From the NCBI RefSeq assembly GCF_019112525.1, contig NZ_CP077800.1:2418001-2482000 (forward strand): 64,000 nucleotides of DNA, in the 5' to 3' direction. Positions within the stretch are counted from its first letter, which is position 1, and each line of letters starts with the position of its first letter. Below are positions 16,090 to 23,911 of the stretch, one piece after another. The notes under the pieces were generated by a model. It did not search any database. It saw only the letters and a list, made by a program, of their open reading frames with translations, and was not told where the DNA came from. The DNA comes from Modestobacter sp. L9-4 (GTDB lineage Bacteria > Actinomycetota > Actinomycetes > Mycobacteriales > Geodermatophilaceae). A program made the translations under genes and the position numbers.

Positions 16090-17577
16090 TCAGGCCGCCG
16101 TCGTGAGGGTGCCGGCCCAGGGGCCGGAGGCGGCGCGGGCGAAGGCGGCGGCCTCGTCGGCGGCCATGTCCCGCGCCGCGTAACCGCCACTGCCCGCACC
16201 CACGCAGGCCAGCACGGTGGCCAGGCCCGCGCGGCGCTGGAACACCGACTGGCGCACCTGCCAGCCCACCACGGCCCGGCGCTGCAGGACCGCGTGCTCG
16301 CGCACCAGCCAGCCCGAGCGGACCGCGAACGACCGCGGCCCGGTGGCGTGCCCGGTCGCGGCGTAGCGGGCCCGCCCCAGCGGGACGCCGAGGGCGGTGA
16401 GCACCGCCCCGGCCACCAGCAGCGGCCACCACCCGGACGTCGCGGTCAGCACGACGCCCGCCACGAGCACCAGCGCCCCCGGGACGACGGAGCGCACCAC
16501 CGACCGGCGGCGCGCCGCGAGCGGGTGGGCCTGCAGCGGCCCGGTGGGCTCGACCAGCCGGCCGGCCAGCGACCACGCCTCGTCCTCGGGCCCCAGCGGC
16601 AGCAGCTGGCCGCGGCGGGCGGCGTCCCCGAGCCCGGTGACCAGGGCGCTGGCCCGGGCCGCGCCGACCAGCCGCATGCCCACGCCCTGGCCCACCGTGC
16701 ACCCGCGGATCCGGTCGACCTCCAGCTCGGTGTGCCGCCGGGTGACCAGCCCGCGGGTGGCGACGAGCGACCCGCCCCGGCGCACCAGCAGGAAGTGCCA
16801 GTTGACGACCGCGCTGCCCACGATCGAGCCGAGGACGAGGAGGACCAGCCCGCCGAGCAGCACCAGCGCGGCCAGCAGACCGTCGGGGACGCCGGGCCGG
16901 CCGAGGTCGGGCAGGAACCGGTCGGGCACCTCGTCCAGCAGCCGGAACAGCGCGCCGGCCGCGGCCATCGGCACGGCCAGGTAGCTGCCCACCAGCGGCG
17001 AGTAGCGCAGCCAGCGGGGGTCGAAGCGGCTGATGACCTCCTCGGCCTCCTCGACCGGCGCGGCGACGTCCCCGGGGTGCGCGTCGGGGGCCACGCCGGT
17101 GACCGCGGCCCGGCGGGCCAGCAGCCGGGCGCGCAGCCGGTCGCCCTCGGCACGGGACACCCCGTCGACCACGAGCTCCTCGCCCTTCGCGCCCACCGAG
17201 CCGGCGGCCGCGTCGATCTCCACCCGCACCAGCCCGAACAGCCGGTGCAGGGCGGGCGCCTCCACCTCCACGCCGCGCACGCGGTCCAGCGGCACGGTGC
17301 GCACCGACCGGGACAGCAGCCCGCGGGTCACCACCACCGAGGTCTCCCCGACGGCGTAGCTGAACCGCCACCACGACAGCGCCGCCCACAGCAGCGACAG
17401 CAGGGTCACGCCCACCACCAGTGCGACGACGGTGACCGTCCCGCCCTGGAAGCCGCGGGCCGCACCGATCCCCAGGACGGCGGGCACCAGGGCGCGGGCC
17501 TGCCGGAACGTGACCGTGTGCAGCAGCAGCACCCAGCGCGACGTCCGCTGCGCGCCGAGGCCGGCCGGGTCGCTCAC
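16090..17577 (-). CDS. bPH2-domain membrane protein (YdbT-like)
   Basis: A 495-residue membrane protein with three bacterial PH (bPH2/DUF304) domains separated by membrane helices: the first follows two helices and contains TSVVVTRGLLSRSVRTVPLD (about 85-104), the second contains SLVATRGLVTRRHTELEVDR and the third SFAVRSGWLVREHAVLQRRA. This is the architecture of Bacillus YdbT. The GTG start at 17577 overlaps the stop of the smaller bPH2 gene by four bases (GTGA). YdbS/YdbT pairs are linked to protection against lantibiotics and amylocyclicin-type peptides in Bacillus; whether that holds here is not known. Confidence 0.88.
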   Translation of the reverse strand: MSDPAGLGAQRTSRWVLLLHTVTFRQARALVPAVLGIGAARGFQGGTVTVVALVVGVTLLSLLWAALSWWRFSYAVGETSVVVTRGLLSRSVRTVPLDRVRGVEVEAPALHRLFGLVRVEIDAAAGSVGAKGEELVVDGVSRAEGDRLRARLLARRAAVTGVAPDAHPGDVAAPVEEAEEVISRFDPRWLRYSPLVGSYLAVPMAAAGALFRLLDEVPDRFLPDLGRPGVPDGLLAALVLLGGLVLLVLGSIVGSAVVNWHFLLVRRGGSLVATRGLVTRRHTELEVDRIRGCTVGQGVGMRLVGAARASALVTGLGDAARRGQLLPLGPEDEAWSLAGRLVEPTGPLQAHPLAARRRSVVRSVVPGALVLVAGVVLTATSGWWPLLVAGAVLTALGVPLGRARYAATGHATGPRSFAVRSGWLVREHAVLQRRAVVGWQVRQSVFQRRAGLATVLACVGAGSGGYAARDMAADEAAAFARAASGPWAGTLTTAA

Positions 17578-18098
17578 GTGGCCTCGTCCCGCACCTGCTC
17601 GGCCCGCCGGGCGAGGTCCTCGGCGACGCGGCGGGCCACGTCGGCCTCCAGGTGCGGGATGCGCACGGTGCCCTGCGAGGAGGCGGTCAGCACCGCCACC
17701 GTGGCCAGGCCGAAGAGCTGCTGCACCAGGCCGCGGTTGACGTCGACGGTCTGGATCCGGCTGATCGGCACCAGCGTCCAGGTGCGGTCCAGCCAGCCGG
17801 TGAGGGTGTAGACGGCGTCCTCGGTGACCTCCCAGCGGTGCACCCGGTAGCGCAGCCGCGGTCGCACCCCGATGTCGACCACCCCGGTGACCAGCACGCC
17901 CACCGGGGCGACCCAGCGCACCAGGACCGTCCACAGGCCGGCGTCGGACGGGACGAACACGATGAGCGCGGCGACCGCCAGCGCCTCGACGACCGTGACC
18001 ACCACGCCCTGGGCGATCCACAGCCCGATCGCCGAGCGGGACAGCGACCACGCGGGTTCGCGGGCGGGGGCCTGCCGGGCGGTGGACATCGCCGTCAT
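17574..18098 (-). CDS. bPH2-domain membrane protein (YdbS-like)
   Basis: A 174-residue protein with two membrane helices (about 30-50 and 55-75) followed by one bPH2 domain: YRVHRWEVTEDAVYTLTGWL, then RTWTLVPISRIQTVDVNRGL. The segment PISRIQTVDVNRG is the diagnostic core of the YdbS family. It is the first gene of the two-gene bPH2 operon and is divergent from the rhodanese gene, 62 bases apart. An alternative ATG lies at 18089. Confidence 0.9.
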   Translation of the reverse strand: MTAMSTARQAPAREPAWSLSRSAIGLWIAQGVVVTVVEALAVAALIVFVPSDAGLWTVLVRWVAPVGVLVTGVVDIGVRPRLRYRVHRWEVTEDAVYTLTGWLDRTWTLVPISRIQTVDVNRGLVQQLFGLATVAVLTASSQGTVRIPHLEADVARRVAEDLARRAEQVRDEAT

Positions 18099-18160
18099 CC
18101 TGGCAGGGCGGGGTGTGAGCCGGGCCGCACCGCGGCGGCGGCGGTGCGCTGCGTGCCACG

Positions 18161-18505
18161 ATGGTTCGCGTGATGATGCCCCAGCAGGTGCCGACCGTCC
18201 CCGCCGCCGAGGTCCCCGAGGACGCCGTCGTCCTGGACGTGCGCGAGGACGACGAGTGGGCCGCCGGCCACGTCGAGGGCGCGACGCACATCCCGATGGG
18301 CGAGGTCCCGGCCCGGCTCGACGAGCTGCCCGAGGGCGACCCGCTCTACGTCACGTGCCGCGGGGGCGGGCGCTCGGCCCGCGTCGCCGCCTGGCTGAAC
18401 CAGAACGGCTACGACGCGGTCAACGTGGGCGGTGGCATGGGGGAGTGGGACGCCGCCGGCCGCCCGATGGTCAGCGAGACCGGCCGCCCGCCCTACGTCG
18501 TCTGA
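18161..18505 (+). CDS. Rhodanese-like sulfurtransferase
   Basis: A 114-residue single rhodanese domain. It shows VVLDVREDDEWAAGHVEGATHIPMGE (first half) and the active-site loop TCRGGGRSARVAAWLNQNGY with the catalytic Cys at about residue 66. It ends with VNVGGGMGEWDAAGRP. Single-domain enzymes of this kind move sulfane sulfur to thiols or cyanide in the cytoplasm. The start is one of several close ATGs (18161, 18173 or 18176). It stands alone. Confidence 0.92.
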   Translation: MVRVMMPQQVPTVPAAEVPEDAVVLDVREDDEWAAGHVEGATHIPMGEVPARLDELPEGDPLYVTCRGGGRSARVAAWLNQNGYDAVNVGGGMGEWDAAGRPMVSETGRPPYVV

Positions 18506-18535
18506 GGGAGGTCGGAGGACCCCGTCCTCCCACCC

Positions 18536-18592
18536 CTCGCGAGCTCGGGCCGGTGCCCTGGACGGGGCCCGACCCCACCACTCGCGAGCTCG
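18536..18592. repeat. Direct repeat of a palindromic 12-mer
   Basis: CTCGCGAGCTCG occurs at 18536-18547 and again at 18581-18592, 45 bases apart, within the 265-base gap after the rhodanese gene. Both copies are preceded by CCACC and one more base. The rest of the gap shows only GC-rich sequence leading to the GGGGGAGCGGTC ribosome site of the next gene. Confidence 0.5.
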
Positions 18593-18770
18593 CCGCGGGC
18601 CCCTGCAGCGGGGTCGGACCGGCACGGACGGTGCTGGTGGGGCGCCGGATCACCGTTCGCTGTGAGTTCACCCGCGGGTCGGCGCGTTCGGGTCCGGGCG
18701 GGTCGCCCCGCGCCCTACGTTCCGCTCGCGCGACGCCGTCCGGGGCCGCGCAGGACACGGGGGAGCGGTC

Positions 18771-19619
18771 ATGGGGCAGACGCAGCAGTCACGTCGGACG
18801 TCGGACTGGACGTGCGACGAGGAGCTGGAGACGGCGGCCCGCTACATCAGCGCCGTCCGGGCCTCGGCGCGTTCGACGTCCGTGCTGCGCGCCGGCCTCT
18901 ACCGGCCCGGCATCGCCGCCCTGGTCACGGTGCTGCGGTCGCTCCCGGTGGTCGATGCGCCGTTCACTGACGGCCCGGGCGGCCGTGAGCTGCGCAACTG
19001 GTTCGCCTACGGCCGCGGCCTGTTCCTCGGCCGGGCGCCGGTGGCCCTGCTGCGGCTGCCCGACACCCGGGAGGAGTACCTGCGCGGCCGGCCCCGGCAG
19101 GCCCTGCGCACCAACGTCAGCCGGGCCACCGCCATGGGCATCCGCTGCGCCCCCGTCACGGACCCGGCCGAGCTGGCCGAGGTGGTGGCGCACGTGGCCG
19201 GCCGCCGCGGGCAGGACCCGGCGACGATGATCCGCCAGGACCTCGACCCGGCCGTGCCCCGGCGGTTCACCGTCGCCCGGGACGCCGCGGGGGAGCCCGT
19301 GGCGCTCAGCGAGACCTGGCTGGACGGCGAGTGGGCCGGGCTGGCCGTGCTGGTCACCGTGCCCGGCGAGGGCGACAGCCAGGTGCTGCGCTACCTGCTG
19401 CACGTCGAGACCGTGGCGGACCTGATCGGCTGCGGCGTCCGGATGGTCACCGTCTCCGGCTCGATGTTCCTGACCAGCGCCGGCACCCGGTACTTCCAGC
19501 GCCGCACCGGCTTCGTGCCGGTCTGGCTGCGCCCGGTGCCGGGACCGGCCGGGGGTGCCCGCCCGACCGTCGAGGTGGGTCGTGAGCGGTTCCGTGAGGT
19601 CACGTCCGTCGCGTCCTGA
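18771..19619 (+). CDS. GNAT/FemAB-like acyltransferase, unknown substrate
   Basis: A 282-residue soluble protein. The segment RGRPRQALRTNVSRATAMGI (about 104-123) resembles the basic helix of BioF2/FemAB-type GNAT proteins, followed by a beta strand/helix pattern that ends in a second half with RYLLHVETVADLIGCGVRMV and YFQRRTGFVPVWLR. The latter looks like the C-terminal strand of a GNAT fold, which often reads 'lY.r.GF'. I cannot identify the acceptor. The ATG follows GGGGGAGCGGTC. The gene has no obvious operon partner; DUF4331 starts 271 bases later. Confidence 0.7.
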   Translation: MGQTQQSRRTSDWTCDEELETAARYISAVRASARSTSVLRAGLYRPGIAALVTVLRSLPVVDAPFTDGPGGRELRNWFAYGRGLFLGRAPVALLRLPDTREEYLRGRPRQALRTNVSRATAMGIRCAPVTDPAELAEVVAHVAGRRGQDPATMIRQDLDPAVPRRFTVARDAAGEPVALSETWLDGEWAGLAVLVTVPGEGDSQVLRYLLHVETVADLIGCGVRMVTVSGSMFLTSAGTRYFQRRTGFVPVWLRPVPGPAGGARPTVEVGRERFREVTSVAS

Positions 19620-19890
19620 CCGGCGCCCGGGGACGTCACACGCGCACCTCGTGTGCACCTCCGTCCCACAGGAACCGCTCAGCGTGAACAACGCGCCTGA
19701 ACAGCGATTCCATCGGCCTGTCGCGCGCCATCCAGTCGTGCGCCGCCCCTACGTTCTGCCCGATCGCAGTGCACGGGAATGTGCCTGCAGCGACGAGACG
19801 ACGATCCCTGTGTCGGCCGTGCGGCTGCCTCCATCGACGTGTGCAACCAGGTTGACCGACTCCCGTACCGGGACCGAACAGGGACGTGAC
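19620..19890. other. Non-coding leader of the DUF4331 gene
   Basis: This 271-base gap has lower GC than its surroundings and no convincing frame. TTGACC at about 19852-19857 could be a -35 box and GGGAAT at about 19775-19780 resembles an ECF -35 element, but neither has a clear partner box. GGGACGTGAC before the ATG at 19891 would serve as a weak ribosome site. I see no cobalamin or nickel/cobalt riboswitch core. Confidence 0.4.
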
Positions 19891-21720
19891 ATGACCGAAC
19901 GACAGGGAACGAGCCGAGGCCCGCGTTCCGCGGCGATGCTCATCGCCGGCGGCCTGCTGGCCGGCACCACCGTGATCGGGCTGCTGCCCACCACGGCCGG
20001 GGCCTCCAGCCACCGGGAGGCGCCGCTCATCGCCGCCGACCCGGCCGTCGACAACACCGACGTCTACGCCTTCTCCAGCCCCGAGAACGACGCCAACGTC
20101 GCCATCGTGGCCAACTGGGTGCCCTTCGAGGAGCCCAACGGCGGACCCAACTTCTACCCGTGGTCCGACGACGCCGAGTACCTGGTGAACATCGACAACG
20201 ACGGCGACGCGCTCGCCGACCTGGTCTACCGGTGGAGGTTCACCACCGACGACCGGCGCAGCACCGACACGTTCCTGTACAACAACGGCCCGGTCGACTC
20301 GCTCACCGACGACAACCTGCTGTTCCGGCAGAGCTTCACCCTCGACGTGAGCACCGACGGCGGCACCACCTACGGCGCCCCGATCGCCACCGGCCCCGTC
20401 GCGCCGTCCTACACCGGCCCGGGCAGCATGGGCACCTCGCAGGACTACGTCGACAACCTGCGGACCCCCGCGATCACGACCCTGCCCGGCGGCGGCCGCA
20501 CCCTCACGACCCAGGCCGAGGACTCCTTCTTCCTCGACCTGCGCGTCTTCGACCTGCTCTACGGCGGCGACCTCTCCGAGACGGGCCAGGACACCCTCGC
20601 CGGTTACAACGTGAACTCGATCGTGCTGGAGCTGCCGAAGTCCGAGGTGGCCATCGACAACGACGCCGCCGGCAACCCGGTGATCGGCGTGTGGAGCACC
20701 ACGACCCGCCCGACGCTGCGCAACGCCGACGGCACCGCCGCTGCGGGCGCCGGCTACACCCAGGTCTCCCGCCTCGGCCAGCCGCTGGTCAACGAGGTCG
20801 TCGTCCCGACCGGCCTGAAGGACGCCTTCAACTCGATCAGCCCCGACCAGGACGCCGCCGCCGCCGGCGGTGCCGTCGTGCAGCGGGTGCTCGACCCCGA
20901 GGTGCCCAAGCTGGTCGAGGGCATCTACGGCGTCCCGGCGCCGGAGGCCCCGCGCTACGACATCTTCGAGACGTTCCTCACCGGCATCGTCTCGACCGCG
21001 AAGCACGACGTCGACGGCGACGCCGCCACGGCCAACCCGATCGACGTGGACCTGAACTCCCAGGTCCTCAACGCCGGTGCCGACCCGGCTGCCTTCCAGC
21101 CGTCGGAGATGCTGCGGCTGAACATGTCCATCACGGAGCCGACCGGTCTCGACGGTCAGCCGCTGGCGCAGGCCAGCCGGCTCGGCGTCGTCGGTGGTGA
21201 CATCCAGGGCTTCCCGAACGGTCGCCGCCTGGCCGACGACGTCGTCGACATCGAGCTGCTGGCCCTCGAGGGCGTCTTCGACGTCTCCAAGGTGACCCCG
21301 GCGGACCCCGCCTCGGCCCTCGCCGCCGGTGACGGTGTCGACTCCAACGACAACGCGTTCAGCGGCACGTTCCCCTACATCGCCGGCCCGAACACCCAGG
21401 CCGTCAACAAGGGCGGTGGCACCGGCGCCGGTGGTACCGACCTGCCCACCGGCAACGGCAACCCGGTGACCCCGCCGGCCGCCATGGCCCCTCCGGCCGC
21501 TGCTCCCTCCGCCGGTGCCCCCGCGGCCGCCGCGCCGCAGGGCTCGGCCAACGGCTACCCCGTGGGTGGCGTCGAGACCGGTGAGGGTGGTCTGACCCAC
21601 ACCCTCATCCCGGCGCTGACCGGTGGCGCTGCGATGCTGCTGATCGGGGCCGGCGCCGGCTCGCTCCTGCGTTCCCGCAGCCTGCGGCGTCGCGCCGCGG
21701 GCCCGGGCACGCTCGCCTGA
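19891..21720 (+). CDS. Secreted DUF4331 protein with C-terminal membrane anchor
   Basis: A 609-residue protein. A signal peptide (residues 1-36: RGPRSAAMLIAGGLLAGTTV, cleavage after AGA) is followed by SSHREAPLIAADPAVDNTDVY, the conserved opening of DUF4331. The Asp-rich segment YLVNIDNDGDALADLVYRWR suggests a metal-bound beta structure. After about residue 500 there is a Pro/Ala/Gly linker, then GGVETGEGG, a 20-residue hydrophobic stretch and the basic tail RSRSLRRR. That is the three-part layout of a sortase substrate, and a sortase is the next gene. DUF4331 has no established function. A strong hairpin (21742-21775) separates it from the sortase gene. Confidence 0.88.
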   Translation: MTERQGTSRGPRSAAMLIAGGLLAGTTVIGLLPTTAGASSHREAPLIAADPAVDNTDVYAFSSPENDANVAIVANWVPFEEPNGGPNFYPWSDDAEYLVNIDNDGDALADLVYRWRFTTDDRRSTDTFLYNNGPVDSLTDDNLLFRQSFTLDVSTDGGTTYGAPIATGPVAPSYTGPGSMGTSQDYVDNLRTPAITTLPGGGRTLTTQAEDSFFLDLRVFDLLYGGDLSETGQDTLAGYNVNSIVLELPKSEVAIDNDAAGNPVIGVWSTTTRPTLRNADGTAAAGAGYTQVSRLGQPLVNEVVVPTGLKDAFNSISPDQDAAAAGGAVVQRVLDPEVPKLVEGIYGVPAPEAPRYDIFETFLTGIVSTAKHDVDGDAATANPIDVDLNSQVLNAGADPAAFQPSEMLRLNMSITEPTGLDGQPLAQASRLGVVGGDIQGFPNGRRLADDVVDIELLALEGVFDVSKVTPADPASALAAGDGVDSNDNAFSGTFPYIAGPNTQAVNKGGGTGAGGTDLPTGNGNPVTPPAAMAPPAAAPSAGAPAAAAPQGSANGYPVGGVETGEGGLTHTLIPALTGGAAMLLIGAGAGSLLRSRSLRRRAAGPGTLA

Positions 21721-21741
21721 GTCGGTCCCAGCCAGTCCAGG

Positions 21742-21775
21742 AGGGCCGCCCACGTCGACCGACGTGGGCGGCCCT
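21742..21775. terminator. Perfect 16-bp hairpin between DUF4331 and sortase genes
   Basis: AGGGCCGCCCACGTCG at 21742-21757 is the exact inverse of 21760-21775; TTCC follows. It lies 22 bases after the DUF4331 stop and 27 bases before the sortase start. It can end or attenuate transcription, so the abundant surface protein could be made in excess over the enzyme. Confidence 0.75.
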
Positions 21776-21801
21776 TCCGCCAGCCAGACAAGGAGGACAC
21801 C

Positions 21802-22599
21802 GTGACCGGTGCCCAGGACCACCCGCACGGTGCCGACGACCAGCCCCCGTTCCTCGAGGAGGAGCTGCAGGACGACGGCGGTGCCGGCGCCCCGGCCCAC
21901 CGGCGGGTGCCGCCGTGGCTGGTGCCCACGGTCGCGGCCGGCGTGGGCGGCGTGCTCGTCGGGGCACTCCTCTTCGGCGGTGGCGGTGACGCGCCCGTCG
22001 CGGCAGCGTCCGCCCCCGCCAGCTCCGCCCCGGCGACGGGCCCGGCGCCGGCCGCCCCCTCGAGCCCGCTGACCCAGGCCGAGCCGGTGGCCGTCGAGAT
22101 CCCGGCCATCGACGTCCAGTCCTCGCTCGTCGACCTGGGTCTGAACCCCGACCGCACCCTCGAGGTGCCCACCGACTTCGCCAAGGCCGGCTGGTTCACC
22201 GGCGGCAACCTCCCCGGTGCCCCCTCCGGCCCGCCGGCGCTCATCGCCGGCCACGTCGACGACTACACCGGCCCCGCGGTCTTCTACCGGCTCGGCGACC
22301 TCACCGCCGGCGACGAGGTCGAGGTCACCCGGGCTGACAACACCGTCGCGGTCTTCACCGTGACCGGGTCGCAGCAGTACCCGAAGAACGCCTTCCCGGC
22401 CGACCAGGTCTACGCGCCGGTCGACGACTCCGAGCTCGTGCTCATCACCTGCACCGGCAGCTTCGACGAGAGCGTCCGGTCCTACCGGGACAACCTGGTG
22501 GTGCGCGCGGTCCTGGACGTCGAACGGTCCCAGGAGGAGACCGCGGCGCGGGTCTCCGGTGGAGCGGCGGCGCCCGCCGGCGACCTGCCGAACGTCTGA
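21802..22599 (+). CDS. Class F-like sortase
   Basis: A 265-residue membrane transpeptidase. One N-terminal membrane helix (about 39-58) is followed by an Ala/Pro linker and the sortase domain from VAVEIPAIDVQSSLVDLGL onward. The catalytic residues are visible: His in IAGHVDDY (about 151), Cys in LVLITCTGSF (about 217) and Arg in RSYRDNLVV (about 229). It would join a surface protein to the cell wall or another acceptor; the neighbouring DUF4331 protein is the obvious client. GTG start after AAGGAGGACACC. The next gene starts one base after the stop. Confidence 0.92.
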   Translation: MTGAQDHPHGADDQPPFLEEELQDDGGAGAPAHRRVPPWLVPTVAAGVGGVLVGALLFGGGGDAPVAAASAPASSAPATGPAPAAPSSPLTQAEPVAVEIPAIDVQSSLVDLGLNPDRTLEVPTDFAKAGWFTGGNLPGAPSGPPALIAGHVDDYTGPAVFYRLGDLTAGDEVEVTRADNTVAVFTVTGSQQYPKNAFPADQVYAPVDDSELVLITCTGSFDESVRSYRDNLVVRAVLDVERSQEETAARVSGGAAAPAGDLPNV

Positions 22600-22600
22600 C

Positions 22601-23911
22601 GTGCGCCGTCGCACCGCGGTCAGCGCGGTCGTCGCCGGGGCGGTGCTGCTCCTGCTGTCCATCGCCGGCTTCTACGCGGTCTCCGTCGACCGCCAGACGG
22701 TCGTCGCGCAGACCCAGGACGTCCCCGCCCCGGCCGACCCGCTGGTCACCGCGATCGCAGCGGCACAGCAGCGGCTGACCGAGGTGCCCGGTGACTGGGT
22801 CACCTGGGCCCAGCTCGGCTCGGCCTACGTCGAGCAGGCCCGGATCACCGCCGACCCCTCGTTCTACGACAAGGCCGACGGCGCGCTCGCGAAGTCCCTC
22901 GAGCTCCGCCCCGAGGGCAACGACGCGGCGCTGACCGGCAAGGGCGCGCTGGCCAACGCGCGGCACGACTTCGCCGCCGCCCGCGACGCCGCCGAGGCCG
23001 CCCTCGCGATCGACGACTACGACGCCACCGCATGGGGCGTGCTGACCGACGCCCGCACCCAGCTCGGTGACCACGTCGGCGCCACCGAGGCGCTGCAGCG
23101 CATGCTCGCGCTCCGGCCCGGCATCGCGTCGTTCACCCGCGCCTCCTACGACGCCGAGCTGCACGGCGACCTCGACGCCGCCCGGTCCGCGCTGCAGCAG
23201 GCGCTGGACTCCACGCAGGACCGCTCCTCGGCCGCCTACTGCCGCACCTACCTGGGTGCCCTCGCCTTCTCCCACGGCGACCTGGACGGTGCCGCTGCCA
23301 GCTACGACGCCGGTCTGGCCGACGACCCCGACGAGCCCGCACTCCTGCTGGGTCGGGCCCGGGTCGACGCCGCCCGCGGGGACGTCGACCGAGCGGTCGC
23401 CGGGTTCGCCGCGGTCGTGGCGGCCCGGCCGCTGCCGGAGAACCTCGTCGAGTACGGCGAGTACCTGGAGTCGCTGGGCCGCCAGGACGAGGCCGACGAG
23501 CAGTACCGGCTGGTCGGGACGGTCCGCACGCTCTTCGCCGCCAGCGGTGTGCAGGACGACCTGTCGACGGCGTTGTTCGCCGCCGACCACGACGACCCGG
23601 CGACCGCGCTCGCGGCCGCGCAGGCCGAGTACGACCGGCGGCAGAACACCGACGCGCAGGACGCCCTGGCCTGGGCGCTGCACAGCGCCGGTCGGGACGA
23701 CGAGGCCCTGCCGCTGGCGCAGCAGGCCACGTCGCTGGGCGGGGCGAGCGCGGTTGCCCAGTACCACCGGGGCGCGATCGAGGCGGCCCTGGGCCGTACC
23801 GACGACGCCCGCGCGACCCTGGCCGGTGCCCTGGACACCAACCCGCACTTCTCACCGCTGCTGGCCCCGCGGGCCGCGCAGCTGCTGGAGTCGCTCGGCG
23901 GGCGCCCGTGA
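22601..23911 (+). CDS. Membrane-anchored TPR protein
   Basis: A 436-residue protein with an N-terminal membrane helix (residues about 6-26, AVSAVVAGAVLLLLSIAGFY) and the rest outside the membrane. Repeated 34-residue TPR-like units cover about 45-430, with the usual A/G-Y-A pattern (for example AWGVLTDARTQLGDHVGATE and AAYCRTYLGALAFSHGDLDG). TPR domains hold protein partners together. One base separates it from the sortase gene upstream and its stop overlaps the transporter start by four bases, so the three are one translational unit. Confidence 0.9.
   Translation: MRRRTAVSAVVAGAVLLLLSIAGFYAVSVDRQTVVAQTQDVPAPADPLVTAIAAAQQRLTEVPGDWVTWAQLGSAYVEQARITADPSFYDKADGALAKSLELRPEGNDAALTGKGALANARHDFAAARDAAEAALAIDDYDATAWGVLTDARTQLGDHVGATEALQRMLALRPGIASFTRASYDAELHGDLDAARSALQQALDSTQDRSSAAYCRTYLGALAFSHGDLDGAAASYDAGLADDPDEPALLLGRARVDAARGDVDRAVAGFAAVVAARPLPENLVEYGEYLESLGRQDEADEQYRLVGTVRTLFAASGVQDDLSTALFAADHDDPATALAAAQAEYDRRQNTDAQDALAWALHSAGRDDEALPLAQQATSLGGASAVAQYHRGAIEAALGRTDDARATLAGALDTNPHFSPLLAPRAAQLLESLGGRP

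Noticed and set aside
18099-18291. An extension of the larger bPH2 frame up to 18291
   Set aside because: It would overlap the whole smaller bPH2 gene; the GTG at 17577 has the standard 4-base overlap with that gene.
19620-19890. A metal or cobalamin riboswitch before the DUF4331 gene
   Set aside because: I looked for the conserved cores of cobalamin and NiCo riboswitches and saw none, although the downstream transporter would make one plausible.
19636-22662. A 1008-codon minus-strand frame opposite DUF4331 and the sortase
   Set aside because: The peptide is Gly/Arg/Val-rich with no fold and spans two real genes and their hairpin.
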